A stretch of DNA of 64,000 bases, from positions 170,830 to 234,829 of the forward strand of contig CAKOGP040002036.1 of NCBI GenBank assembly GCA_933822405.4, in the 5' to 3' direction. The stretch is from Cylindrotheca closterium. Its lineage: Eukaryota > Bacillariophyta > Bacillariophyceae > Bacillariales > Bacillariaceae. Position numbers and translations under genes: made by a program. The notes under the pieces were generated by a model. The model searched no databases. It was not told the origin of the DNA and saw only the letters and a program-made list of their open reading frames with translations. Positions 33,740 to 42,925 of this stretch are shown piece after piece (position 1 is the stretch's first letter; each line of letters begins with the position of its first letter).

Positions 33740-35566
33740 ATGAACCTCTTTGAATCAATTAGTACAACAACAACAACAGCAATCATGACCAACTACATCA
33801 CTACCTTTGTCAATCAAGAAAGCTTGAAACGCATCAGCTTTCCCAAGTTACCTCGAATGAGTGCCATCACTCAACAACAACAACCAGTTCAAGAAACCAT
33901 CATTACCGGTTTGGTTTGTGCAGTCGCAATCGTGTTACTTCGGTACATGGTACTCGACACTTACCGAACCTATCAGATACTTTGCAAGCAATGGAACAGA
34001 CGACAGCCTCCTGTTTCCATCCTTCGTCGTCCAGAAGGCGGGTCTCGCAAGAAAAACCGAAGTTGGTTGGGTGTGTTCACCAGAAAACCAAATCGTGTCC
34101 GTTTCGCCAAAATCTTTCGTCGAACCTTTGTCCTAAACAAGCAAGAGCTACAATCTCGCAGGGAATGCTGGGGTCTGATTCAATGGCGCATTCAACTTCG
34201 CGACGAAGTAATTCCAGAGATAGAGAACACAGTGAGATTCGTTCCACACACTCCTGTGTCCATTCTTCGTCCTTCAAGACAAGATTGGGGATCACCCAAA
34301 CCAACCTCTTCAAGCCGAGTCCAATTCGCCCCTAAGACTCGAAGGAGAAACTTCATTCCCGACGAGCAAGATCTTCAGTCCCGAAGGCAGCTAATTCGTC
34401 AAATTGACCGCAAGATCAAGAGACGGAATGCCCGACGCTTGATGATCGATTTCAAACCTACAGTGCTTGCCACCATTATCGAAGATCCAGCAGAAGAAGA
34501 TTTGAGTGACATTGACTCGTCTTTGGATACTGGATTTATTGATGGCGAAGTCGACTCTGAAATCATTGCAATTGCGCTCGAGAACCACCGACAAATGCTT
34601 CCAACGGTCCTTCAGCACATGCTCTCCAATATTCCAGTACCAATGGATTTGGATGACGACGACAACAACGACGACGAGCCCTGCATGGAAGAACAAGCAC
34701 CACTATCACTCAAGCGAACCGCAATTTCCTGCCTTATTTCATCCAGACCCACCAAGCGTCGCAAAATGAATTCATCATCTACGATTCCAACTTGCGCTGC
34801 AACATGGGCCAAACGAACCAACGAACTCTTCACTCCTTTGCTGCCTGTCCTAATCGAAGATCCAGAAGAAGACGGCGACGAAAGCCACATTGACTCGTCG
34901 TTGGATGCTGGATTCAACGATGACATCGCCAATGAACGATCGACTCATCTTGCCAAAGCTGGCGCTATTTGGGTCAAGAAGGCCGAGGAGATCTTGGCCG
35001 AGAAGGCGAATTTGAAAAAGAAGACCAAGGCCGAGAGAGCCAAGTGGGCAAACAAGGCAAGAGCCAGAAGAAGCAAGGGCCAGAAGGAGAAAATGTCTGA
35101 AAAGAAGATCGATTTTGAACCAACCCTTCTTGTCATTATCGAAGATCCAAAGAAGGAGGAGGAAGAAGAAGAAGTCGACGACGTGAACGAGAAGAAGGAA
35201 TTCAAACCTTCCCTTCTTGTCATTATCGAAGATCCAGAGGGAGAAGACTTGAGTACCATGGACGAGTCGCCTTTTGATGCTGGATTGATTAATGACGACT
35301 TCGATTCTTTGGAGCAGGATGGTAGCGATGGCGAGATTTTTGCATCACCAACTCAGCAATCTGACAACGCAGCTACGAATAATATTCCTTCTGATGGAAT
35401 GGGATCTGGATGGACCGAATCTGGAAAGCGCTACAGCCGACGGCTACAGCTCAAGCTTTCGCCAGATAAGAAGGATCCTTCTACTGAAGCTTTGGGATCT
35501 GGCATGACGGAAAAAGGAAGGCGATACAGTCGCCGAGTGGTAAATCGAGGAAAAGATGCCAAATAA
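33740..35566 (+). CDS. Membrane-anchored protein with two SILK-RVxF PP1-docking pairs and IEDP repeats
   Basis: Single exon, 608 aa from the ATG at 33740 (the upstream frame has no ATG). One hydrophobic segment at ~54-70 could anchor it. Two tandem modules follow: PVSILR (SILR at 93-96) with NRVRF (RVRF 119-122), and PVSILR (174-177) with SRVQF (193-196), each followed by a basic stretch and a Q-x-LQSRR-like motif. [GS]IL[RK] and RVxF are the two classic docking motifs for protein phosphatase 1, and SILK N-terminal to RVxF is the known order in inhibitor-2. The acidic remainder repeats a L-x-x-IIEDP-E/D-rich ... D-SSLDAGF module about four times. Two GSG-x-TE-x-G-RYSRR motifs close the protein. 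PP1 targeting is inference; disordered, regulatory character is clear. Confidence 0.88.
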   Translation: MNLFESISTTTTTAIMTNYITTFVNQESLKRISFPKLPRMSAITQQQQPVQETIITGLVCAVAIVLLRYMVLDTYRTYQILCKQWNRRQPPVSILRRPEGGSRKKNRSWLGVFTRKPNRVRFAKIFRRTFVLNKQELQSRRECWGLIQWRIQLRDEVIPEIENTVRFVPHTPVSILRPSRQDWGSPKPTSSSRVQFAPKTRRRNFIPDEQDLQSRRQLIRQIDRKIKRRNARRLMIDFKPTVLATIIEDPAEEDLSDIDSSLDTGFIDGEVDSEIIAIALENHRQMLPTVLQHMLSNIPVPMDLDDDDNNDDEPCMEEQAPLSLKRTAISCLISSRPTKRRKMNSSSTIPTCAATWAKRTNELFTPLLPVLIEDPEEDGDESHIDSSLDAGFNDDIANERSTHLAKAGAIWVKKAEEILAEKANLKKKTKAERAKWANKARARRSKGQKEKMSEKKIDFEPTLLVIIEDPKKEEEEEEVDDVNEKKEFKPSLLVIIEDPEGEDLSTMDESPFDAGLINDDFDSLEQDGSDGEIFASPTQQSDNAATNNIPSDGMGSGWTESGKRYSRRLQLKLSPDKKDPSTEALGSGMTEKGRRYSRRVVNRGKDAK

Positions 35567-36757
35567 AGCACATTCTTGTTACGACTTTGAAAGAGATGAA
35601 GTATGATAATAGTGTGCGACAACACACGAACAACCCATCAGAGAGTGTCACCTGGAAATTCACCCCATCAATTACATTTACTTTTTTAACCATGATCTCA
35701 CTTTTTTTTTCTTTTCTCTTTTAGGACATTTTGGCGAGAATACATTTTCGCATTTATTTTATTGTCACACTTCCAAGGGATCCTTCGGAAGGCTAGTGTT
35801 TGCCTTTGTGGTTTCTAGTGAATTGGTCACTCACTAGGTCGCATCGGCGACGCGAAACCAGATGATTTCATGGCTTGCTGCGACTGGGTGCTTCCCTCCA
35901 GTCTTGTTTGGCCACCTAAAACGAATCAATCGTTTGGGTGGGACGACGGGAGTGGGATGGGCAGGTCGAGGCTCGTAAGCGCGTCCTGATCAGCAAGATC
36001 CCAGATAAGTGGTCCCTTTAGGATTTGGGATTGGCGTACCTACCTCAAGAACAAGATCATCGATTCGAGATTACTATTTCCAAAGGATTGAAAGGCAAAG
36101 CGGAAGCCTCGCTTGGGATATCAGTGTCATGTAATCCGTCACCCTGCTCAATATGGGGAGCAAGCGATATCCGTCAGACATGTGAACAGCTGTTGTTGCC
36201 AATAATGATAATTTTTATTGCAATACTCGGTGGTGCATGCAGTATCGCGATGATGGCACTGGACTGAACATCCCAACAAAGGGGGGCAACGGCGTCTTCA
36301 ACCATTTTAACTAATTACTACTATAATTGTAGTACAGTACCAGATTGGCATGTCTTATTGCCATATACATTCAGATTGTGGTCTTTTGATTATCTTTTAC
36401 AGCGCTGGTACTTTAGAATGAACCAGTGGATGCTTCAGCCTTATTATATAAAATATTAGGTTTTGTACCATAAACTGTTGCAATGCAATATTTTCGACTT
36501 TTCGGTAAATATGGCGTGAAACAACATTCTCCAACAAACAAATGTTTGAAACTATAACGCGATAAATGTGGCCTTGTACTGCCTTCGTCCGTCAAATAAT
36601 AATTTGTCGTGATCGAACTTTTGATGTGTGGTCGGGGCATGCCCGATTTTGAAAAACCATTTTTCAATTGCGTGCGTTGCATGTGGTGCGTTGCATGTGG
36701 TGCGTTCCAGAAAATATACAGATCATCATCATCATCGTCCTGGCATCTCTTCATGCC
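35567..36757. other. Intergenic
   Basis: 1.19 kb. A poly-pyrimidine run at about 35700-35725 and an 80-codon frame without ATG (36025-36267, one hydrophobic segment) are the only structures seen. Just before the next gene a GTGCGTTGCATGTG motif is repeated twice (about 36672-36706). Confidence 0.5.
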
Positions 36758-38547
36758 ATGACTTCCTACACCTATTCAGGAGAGGACGACGAAGGAGGAA
36801 TACCAGACGATACAGATAGCCTCATTGTCGCCGAAGCAGTTCAAATTCTTCCCATCAATTTCTGCAGGCATCACATCCACTTGCAACAAGTTGTCCTTCC
36901 TTCAAGTCTTGGCTGCATTCCCGGTCATGCTTTTCAAGGTTGCGAGGCTTTACGAGAAGCGATGATACCTTCCACAGTCACAGTTATTGGAGACTTTGCT
37001 TTTAGCTTATGCACCTCCTTGACTTACGTTAGGTTCCCTGAAGGATTGAAGACTATCGGAAAGAACTCGTTTGCTTCCTGTGCTTTCACTCATCTGAGAA
37101 TCCCCGGCTCATTGGCAGTGATTGAAGAAAACGCCTTTACTGGATGTGTCTCATTAGTAGAAGTTGAACTTATTGATGGCCTCAAGATGATTGGACAGGA
37201 TGCCTTTAGTACTTGCTCGAGTCTACGAGAATTAAGGCTTCCATCAACCGTTGAAGTCATTATGGGGCGAACTCATTTGGAGACTGCTTCAATCTGAAAG
37301 AAGTTGATCTTCCAAAAGGCTTGAAGGAGATTGGAGAGTATGCATTTTATCAAGCGTGCACTTTACAATCAATTGCTATCCCTTCTAGTGTCGAGCATAT
37401 TGGGGACCATGCGTTCATGGGCTGCTCGAATTTGAAGGTACTTCAGATGGAACCAGGGCTCAAGACTATTGGGGTTTATGCCTTCTGCGAATGCTTCTCG
37501 TTGTCGAGGGTGTCAATTCCTCCGACTGTTGTCAGCATTGGTGGCAATGCATTTGAGTCCTGTAGATCCATACACGACGTCGTTTTTGTGGTTGGATCAT
37601 TGAGATCGATTGGAGAGCTTGCGTTCGCCTACTCCAGCAGGATCCAATCGGTTTGGATTCCTCCCTCTGTTAGATATGTTGGTGATGAGGCATTCTATGA
37701 CAATGAATGGTTGATATCTGTCGAAATCCCACGAGATAGTCGTACCACATTCGGGTGGAATGTGTTCAGTAGATCTTGTCAGTTGGCGAACATTGCTCTT
37801 CCACCATCAACTACACAGGATGAGCTATTGGACCAATGCACGGTTTTGAACGATGCATATGGATCCGCGAATGTCATGCAGGGTATCAAATCTCGCTTTC
37901 GCGGTTATCCCGTCCACGAGGCATGCTACTATGCAGCATCGGTGGAGTCTGACGAGATGCTCGTCAGAGCTCTGCTAATACAAGACGAAAACAATACGTA
38001 CCTAGAGAACCTGATCGACCCACTTGGAATGACTCCATTCCATGTATTAATGTCAACTTCAAAGAAAAGGCCAGATCTACTGAAACTGTTGCTGGACTAT
38101 TACCCATCCAATGTACTTGGCCTCACTTGCCCGAGCGATGATACAGCTTTATACTATTTGACACAGAATTGGACTACCGACGCATCAATAATGCTACGAA
38201 TGGCACTGCAAAAGTGGATGGTCCAGGACATGGCAAGTTGGGGCTTACCTCAATGGCGATCAAACATGCACGAGCTAGTCGAGTCTGTTTTCAATGTCCC
38301 GCGAAAAATGGAACTGCATGCTGCACTATTTGGCACACTGAGTAAAGCCTGTGATCAGATGGAATGCTACGAGCTCATGGAAACTACGTCCTTGCTAGAA
38401 CTGTGGTTGTGGAAAATGAAGATGCAGTCAACGCGGAATGGTGTCAAGCGAATGGCCGTAGACCGAGCGAGCAGTCGTGCCCGGTGTGGTGCCACGTTCA
38501 TCATACCGACTGTCGTAGACCATTTGCTTGGTCCGGATCAGCATTAG
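36758..38547 (+). pseudogene. LRR_5 (BspA-like)/ankyrin-like protein, frameshifted (copy 1)
   Basis: Two overlapping open frames together encode one LRR_5-type protein similar to the gene at 38822-40522. The ATG at 36758 opens MTSYTYSGED, matching the paralogue's MTSFTYSGEED. The first frame stops at 37297 just after VEVI. The second frame is open from upstream and reads GANSFGDCFNLKEV..., the expected continuation. A single-base deletion near 37261-37262 explains the break. The LRR repeats (I-P-x-S/T-V-x-x-I-G-x-x-A-F-x-x-C, ~23 aa) number about nine. They are followed by an ankyrin-like DPLGMTPFHVL ... LLKLLLDYYP unit and a conserved C-terminal ELWLWKMK...RCGATFIIP motif. It could be an inactive copy or a sequencing/assembly error, since the rest is intact. 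Confidence 0.82.
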
Positions 38548-38821
38548 TTTATAACAAACAGTGTTATGAATTTCGACTATCCTAATATTGATACATCTGC
38601 TGTACAGTGCACTATCGCTAACGAGTTAAAATTACCTCTCCTTCCAATACCTTCTCTCAAGACTCACTGAATGTGAAATGCCTTCGTTGAAGTAAGAGGG
38701 ATCAATAATTCATCCAAAAAATGCACAAGCAATAACCAACAGCCAGAAGCAGAAGAAAGCGTGCACTTGGAACTTCACATTACATTATGGATCACCTAAT
38801 ATACTGTATCTAATCGGGTTC

Positions 38822-40522
38822 TTATGCTGAAAGTCCCCTCTTATTTCCCCAGTACCAGCAACCTTCAGCCCACAAGTAATCCACAATCATCGGAATGATA
38901 AATGTAGCGCCACATCGACTACGACTAGTGGGTCGATCTAAAGCCATTCGCTTGGCGCCATTCCGAACCGAGTGCATCTCCATTTTCCACAGCCACATCT
39001 CGAGTAATGATGTGGCCTCTTTGAGCTCGTATTTCATCATTGACAAATGTGCTTCCCGCAGAGCATTGCGTCTGTTTTCCGCGTCGAGATCATCGTTCAG
39101 GACGGAATCTACCATTCGGGACATGCTCGATCGCCATTCCTCCAAGCCCCAACTTGCCATGTCATGGACCATCCACTTCTCGAGCGCTGTCTGCGCGAAT
39201 GATCGCGATTCTCGTGTCCAGCTGCTAAGCAAGTACTCGACGGGAAAAATACCCTGAAGATTCGTACATCCAAGTACAAGTGATGGATACTCCTTCAGCA
39301 AGAGGTCCAAGAGATCCGGTTTCTTCTTTGCAGCCGATAAGAGAATATGGAATGGGGTCATTCCAAATGGATCAAAGAGCTTGTAGTCATAGTGGCGAGG
39401 AGGACCAGAACATTCTCGTAATATCTTGATTGCGACGATCAGCGAAAACTCGGACCCATTGTAACATGCTTTATGAGCTTCATATTCGGAAAAGCGAGAC
39501 CTTACGCCCTGAATAACACTTGTCTCGCCGAAGGCTTCTTCCAACAATGTACAACCGCCGAATGTCGACTCCTCCAGCTCGATTGATGGTGGCACTGCAA
39601 TGTTTGTTAGCAACGTGCAATCGCTGAAGACACGTCCTCCACGAAACTCAGGGGTGAAGTCTTCACTAAAGACTTCAGGAAATTCAACGGAAACCAGACT
39701 GGTACAATTGGCAAAGGCGTCATATCCGATGTCATCAACAGAGAGGGGAATCCTGATGGACTGTAGGCTTGAACATGAGGCAAAAGCGGCAGCTTCGATA
39801 ACGCGCAAGTATCCATTCACCAGAACAACTTCTTTCAAGCTGGAACACTCACTGAAGGCACCTTCCTCGATTTCCTTCACGCTAGAAGGTATAGCCACTG
39901 ATTCCAAACTGCGAGCATCGAAATATGCAAGCCTTCCAATCTGCTTGAGTCCCTTTGGAAAGTCAGCAGTTTCCAGACTGGAGCAGCCTGCAAATGCGTT
40001 GCCCTCAATGATTTCGACGGTTGATGGAAGCCTTAATTCCGCTAGTTCAGCGCAAGCACAAAAGGAAGCCACCCCAATAACCTTCAAGCCATCGGGCAGT
40101 TCAGCATCACGCAATGAGTCGCATCCAGCAAAGGCGCGCTCTGTTATCACCTCCAGTAATGCAGGCATTCGCAGGTGGGTCATCCCGCAGTTAGCAAACG
40201 AGTACCTGCCGATTGTCTTCAATCCTTCGGGGAATTTAAACTCGGCCAGTGCCTTACACACACCAAAAGCAAAGTCTCCTATAGCTGTCACTGTAGGAGG
40301 AAGCACAATATCTCGTAGCACCCTGCAATGATAGAAAGCATAATCGGGAATGCAGCGAAGACTTATTCCTGATGAAAAGACAACTTCTTGCAAATGGTCA
40401 TGATGTCTATTGCAGAAACGAATGGGAAGAACTTGGATTGTTTCAGCGATCGTAAGGCATTCTGTTTCAATTGGTACTATCTGACGACCGTCTTCCTCTC
40501 CGGAATAGGTGAAGGAAGTCAT
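38822..40522 (-). CDS. LRR_5 (BspA-like)/ankyrin-like protein (copy 2)
   Basis: Single exon, 566 aa, intact paralogue of the frameshifted copy. From the only N-terminal ATG (40522) it begins MTSFTYSGEED, followed by about ten LRR_5 repeats of ~23 aa (residues ~45-340; IGDFAFGVCKAL, IGRYSFANCG, IEGNAFAGCSSL and so on). A linker is followed by DPFGMTPFHILLSAAKK-type ankyrin-like helices (~395-420) and a C-terminal helical domain with EMWLWKME..S.RNGAKRMA and RCGATFIIPMIV. LRR_5 proteins are expanded in diatoms and other protists. No signal peptide follows this start, so it is probably intracellular. Function unknown; protein-protein interaction is the usual role. Confidence 0.9.
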   Translation of the reverse strand: MTSFTYSGEEDGRQIVPIETECLTIAETIQVLPIRFCNRHHDHLQEVVFSSGISLRCIPDYAFYHCRVLRDIVLPPTVTAIGDFAFGVCKALAEFKFPEGLKTIGRYSFANCGMTHLRMPALLEVITERAFAGCDSLRDAELPDGLKVIGVASFCACAELAELRLPSTVEIIEGNAFAGCSSLETADFPKGLKQIGRLAYFDARSLESVAIPSSVKEIEEGAFSECSSLKEVVLVNGYLRVIEAAAFASCSSLQSIRIPLSVDDIGYDAFANCTSLVSVEFPEVFSEDFTPEFRGGRVFSDCTLLTNIAVPPSIELEESTFGGCTLLEEAFGETSVIQGVRSRFSEYEAHKACYNGSEFSLIVAIKILRECSGPPRHYDYKLFDPFGMTPFHILLSAAKKKPDLLDLLLKEYPSLVLGCTNLQGIFPVEYLLSSWTRESRSFAQTALEKWMVHDMASWGLEEWRSSMSRMVDSVLNDDLDAENRRNALREAHLSMMKYELKEATSLLEMWLWKMEMHSVRNGAKRMALDRPTSRSRCGATFIIPMIVDYLWAEGCWYWGNKRGLSA

Positions 40523-40834
40523 GTGGCATAAAGAGGTGCCGCATAAAAGCTGCGATTTTACTTGAATATGATGACAGTAAAATGAAAATGATGTGATGAT
40601 GATGATGACCCTCAGATCCAAACGTACGTACCGGTACGTCTTCTAACATTCCTTTCTGGACGTCTTGCGTCGACCGTCTCCCCACTTCCCACCATTAAAA
40701 TTACTGTACTGTAGATCGGTTAGTTCGAATCAGTCAACTTATTAGACTCATTCGACTGTTTGCAAGAAAAGTTTCAAGTTTTCGATCTTTTGTATTTCTC
40801 ATATCGCATACAGCACACACTCTATTCCATCACT
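40523..40834. other. Divergent promoter between LRR_5 copies 2 and 3
   Basis: 312 bp between two divergent start codons, with GATGATGATGATGA repeat (about 40593-40607) and ACGTACGTACCGGTACGT palindromic sequence (about 40622-40639). Confidence 0.5.
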
Positions 40835-42376
40835 ATGGCAGAGCCAAACTGGTACCTCTGGCCAAACGAAGACGACGACGACGACGACGACGATGATAAA
40901 GTTCAGAATTCACTTGCAATCAGTGTAAGGCAACACCATGTCAGCATCGCCGCTGGGGCATTTCAAGACTTTGTTCGGCTCCAACAAGTTCACCTCCCAT
41001 TGGGCCTGCAAATGATTGGACTGGAAGCCTTCAAACGCTGTTTGGCTCTGACCGAAATAAACTTTCCGTCCAGCCTAATTCAGATTCAAGATGGCGCCTT
41101 TGAGGGTTGTGTATCTCTAAAAGAAGCTATCTTTGTGGATGGTTTGCAATTACTTGGAAGCGACGTCTTCTCTGGTTGTGAGGCACTGACTACTGCGATC
41201 CTTCCGTCCACCTTGGAATTTTTGGGAACTGCAGCATTTTCATCATGCTACAGGTTATCTAATGTCGAGTTTTTCAAGTGTGAAAAGCTGGAAGTGATCC
41301 CAGAAGAGGCTTTTGACAATTGCTCGGGGTTGACTCATGTCAAGCTGCCCAAATCCATTCAGGTGATTGAGGAATCTGCCTTTGCAAGCTGCCTTCGCTT
41401 GGCGTATGTGGAACTACCAAAGGGCCTCGAAGAAATTCGAACCAATGCCTTTTCAAATTGTGCCACCTTGGTTTCTCTAGAGCTGCCCGAGGGACTAGAA
41501 GAAATGGAAGAGTTTGCTCTGAATTCCTGTACTTCCTTGAAGAATCTACGTCTGTTGCAGCCAGACTACTTTGGAAGAATAGCAACGGCCTCGTCATCAG
41601 ATGATGAAGGAAAAAATGATGATATCAGTGATGATGGCCTACCTCCACAAAATTGGGACCGACTGCTGGAGGTATTCGATAACCAGTCGGCCATTCAACG
41701 TGCGCTCTACCACAGATTTGATGACTTTCCGCTCCACAAGCTTTGCTATCACCAGATTCACTATGAGTCTGAGGAGGAAGTGATGGAAGCTTTTGACTCG
41801 ATCAAAGCATCCGATATCTCTGCTTGTTCTGGAAGCCGGACGGATTTGCTGGGCATGACGCCATTGCACATTCTTGCTCTTTCTGTAAAGCCAGCTCACG
41901 GCAGCTTGTTTGGAAATGTTCTCGAGCACTATCCGTTGGAACTGGTCTTGAGAAAGGATGCCTGGGGAAAGAACTGTATCGACTATTTAAAACTGAACAA
42001 GACACCCTATCCAAAACCATCCCTTCTCCAATTGGCTTCTTCTTCCAAGTTCTTGATGAAGCATGTCAAGCTCGATGCCAGGTGGACCAAGATTCAAGAA
42101 TTGCTAGAGCAAGACCTCGAATCCAATCCCATCAAGAATCGCAAGCGGCTCAAGGCAGTCTTCTATGAATTGGCTCAATGCCAAAAGTCAGAGATCATAT
42201 GCACGCTGGAACTTGCCTTGTGGAAGGCTGCACTACTCAAGCATAATGCTCCAGACGATGAGGATGGTAACAACAAGAGAATAAAAATGGATCGACAAGA
42301 GGTTCGCATCACCGACTGTGGAGCCGACGTCGTTTTGTCGAACGTCTTGCAATTCATGGATAAGATTGAAACTTAG
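40835..42376 (+). CDS. LRR_5 (BspA-like)/ankyrin-like protein (copy 3)
   Basis: Single exon, 513 aa from the ATG at 40835. Starts with an acidic stretch (residues ~12-20, nine Asp), then about seven LRR_5 repeats (~25-240), each of the form L-P-x-G-L-x-x-I-x-x-x-A-F-x-x-C-x-x-L. An acidic linker is followed by a conserved QSAI..ALYHRFDDFPLHKLCY segment, ankyrin-like DLLGMTPLHILAL, and the C-terminal LELALWKA...ITDCGADVVLSNVL motif homologous to the ELWLWK...RCGATFIIP end of copies 1 and 2. More diverged and shorter than those. Probably intracellular; function unknown. Confidence 0.9.
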   Translation: MAEPNWYLWPNEDDDDDDDDDKVQNSLAISVRQHHVSIAAGAFQDFVRLQQVHLPLGLQMIGLEAFKRCLALTEINFPSSLIQIQDGAFEGCVSLKEAIFVDGLQLLGSDVFSGCEALTTAILPSTLEFLGTAAFSSCYRLSNVEFFKCEKLEVIPEEAFDNCSGLTHVKLPKSIQVIEESAFASCLRLAYVELPKGLEEIRTNAFSNCATLVSLELPEGLEEMEEFALNSCTSLKNLRLLQPDYFGRIATASSSDDEGKNDDISDDGLPPQNWDRLLEVFDNQSAIQRALYHRFDDFPLHKLCYHQIHYESEEEVMEAFDSIKASDISACSGSRTDLLGMTPLHILALSVKPAHGSLFGNVLEHYPLELVLRKDAWGKNCIDYLKLNKTPYPKPSLLQLASSSKFLMKHVKLDARWTKIQELLEQDLESNPIKNRKRLKAVFYELAQCQKSEIICTLELALWKAALLKHNAPDDEDGNNKRIKMDRQEVRITDCGADVVLSNVLQFMDKIET

Positions 42377-42577
42377 AAACCAGCTGTTATAATAATATAA
42401 GTGTACCTACAGTGTAGGTCAGTGCAGTTTCCAGTTTCTTCATTTCATAATTGCAAAAGTGTATTATACATGAATGTTTATAGTATATTTCCTTATAATC
42501 TATGGAGTTCATGCCAGAATTTCAGAAATTACCGCCTCATCTTGAGCGCCTGAAAGCTTCTCTTCCCTTCCATTTAA

Positions 42578-42925
42578 TTAGTTCAGCAAGTCTGGTGGAC
42601 CTGAGAGAATGAGAGACCAAGTTGACATGTCCACCATCGTGTTTTCAGGAAGGTCTAGAATAGTAGCTCCACTGACAAGTTCTCCACTCTGTCGCTTTTC
42701 TTCAATCCACTCCTTGTTGACTTGAGGAATATCGTACATCATTCCATCCTTGGCTTCACAGATTAGCTTTTCTCCCTCATCTTCGGCCTCAATGATTTCA
42801 ATGAAGGCAGTGCAGGGACCTTCTAAAACCTTGACTTGCGTTTCGGCTGTGAGTGTTCCACTGGATTGAGCAGCACTGAGGAGGGGAAGAGCGAGCAGTA
42901 CCATGGATCTGAGTGAGGAAATCAT
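42578..42925 (-). CDS. Small secreted protein
   Basis: 115 aa from the ATG at 42925, chosen because it starts a signal peptide (MISSLRSMVLLALPLLSAAQ, residues 1-20); the longer frame upstream lacks an ATG. The mature part is acidic with three segments: a beta-like TAETQVKVLEGPCTAFIEII, a charged AEDEGEKLICEAKDGMMYDI, and a C-terminal LVSGATILDLPENTMVDMS. Two Cys could form a disulphide. Not recognised as a known family. Export to the wall or medium is inferred from the signal peptide. Confidence 0.75.
   Translation of the reverse strand: MISSLRSMVLLALPLLSAAQSSGTLTAETQVKVLEGPCTAFIEIIEAEDEGEKLICEAKDGMMYDIPQVNKEWIEEKRQSGELVSGATILDLPENTMVDMSTWSLILSGPPDLLN

Noticed and set aside
36025..36267. 80-codon ORF with a C-terminal hydrophobic segment
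   Set aside because: No ATG start and no similarity to neighbours.
39600..40331. 243-codon plus-strand ORF
   Set aside because: Antisense shadow of the LRR_5 gene at 38822-40522.
40720..40750. tRNA-like T-loop GTTCGAATC
   Set aside because: Flanking bases do not pair into a T stem and no acceptor, D or anticodon arm is present.
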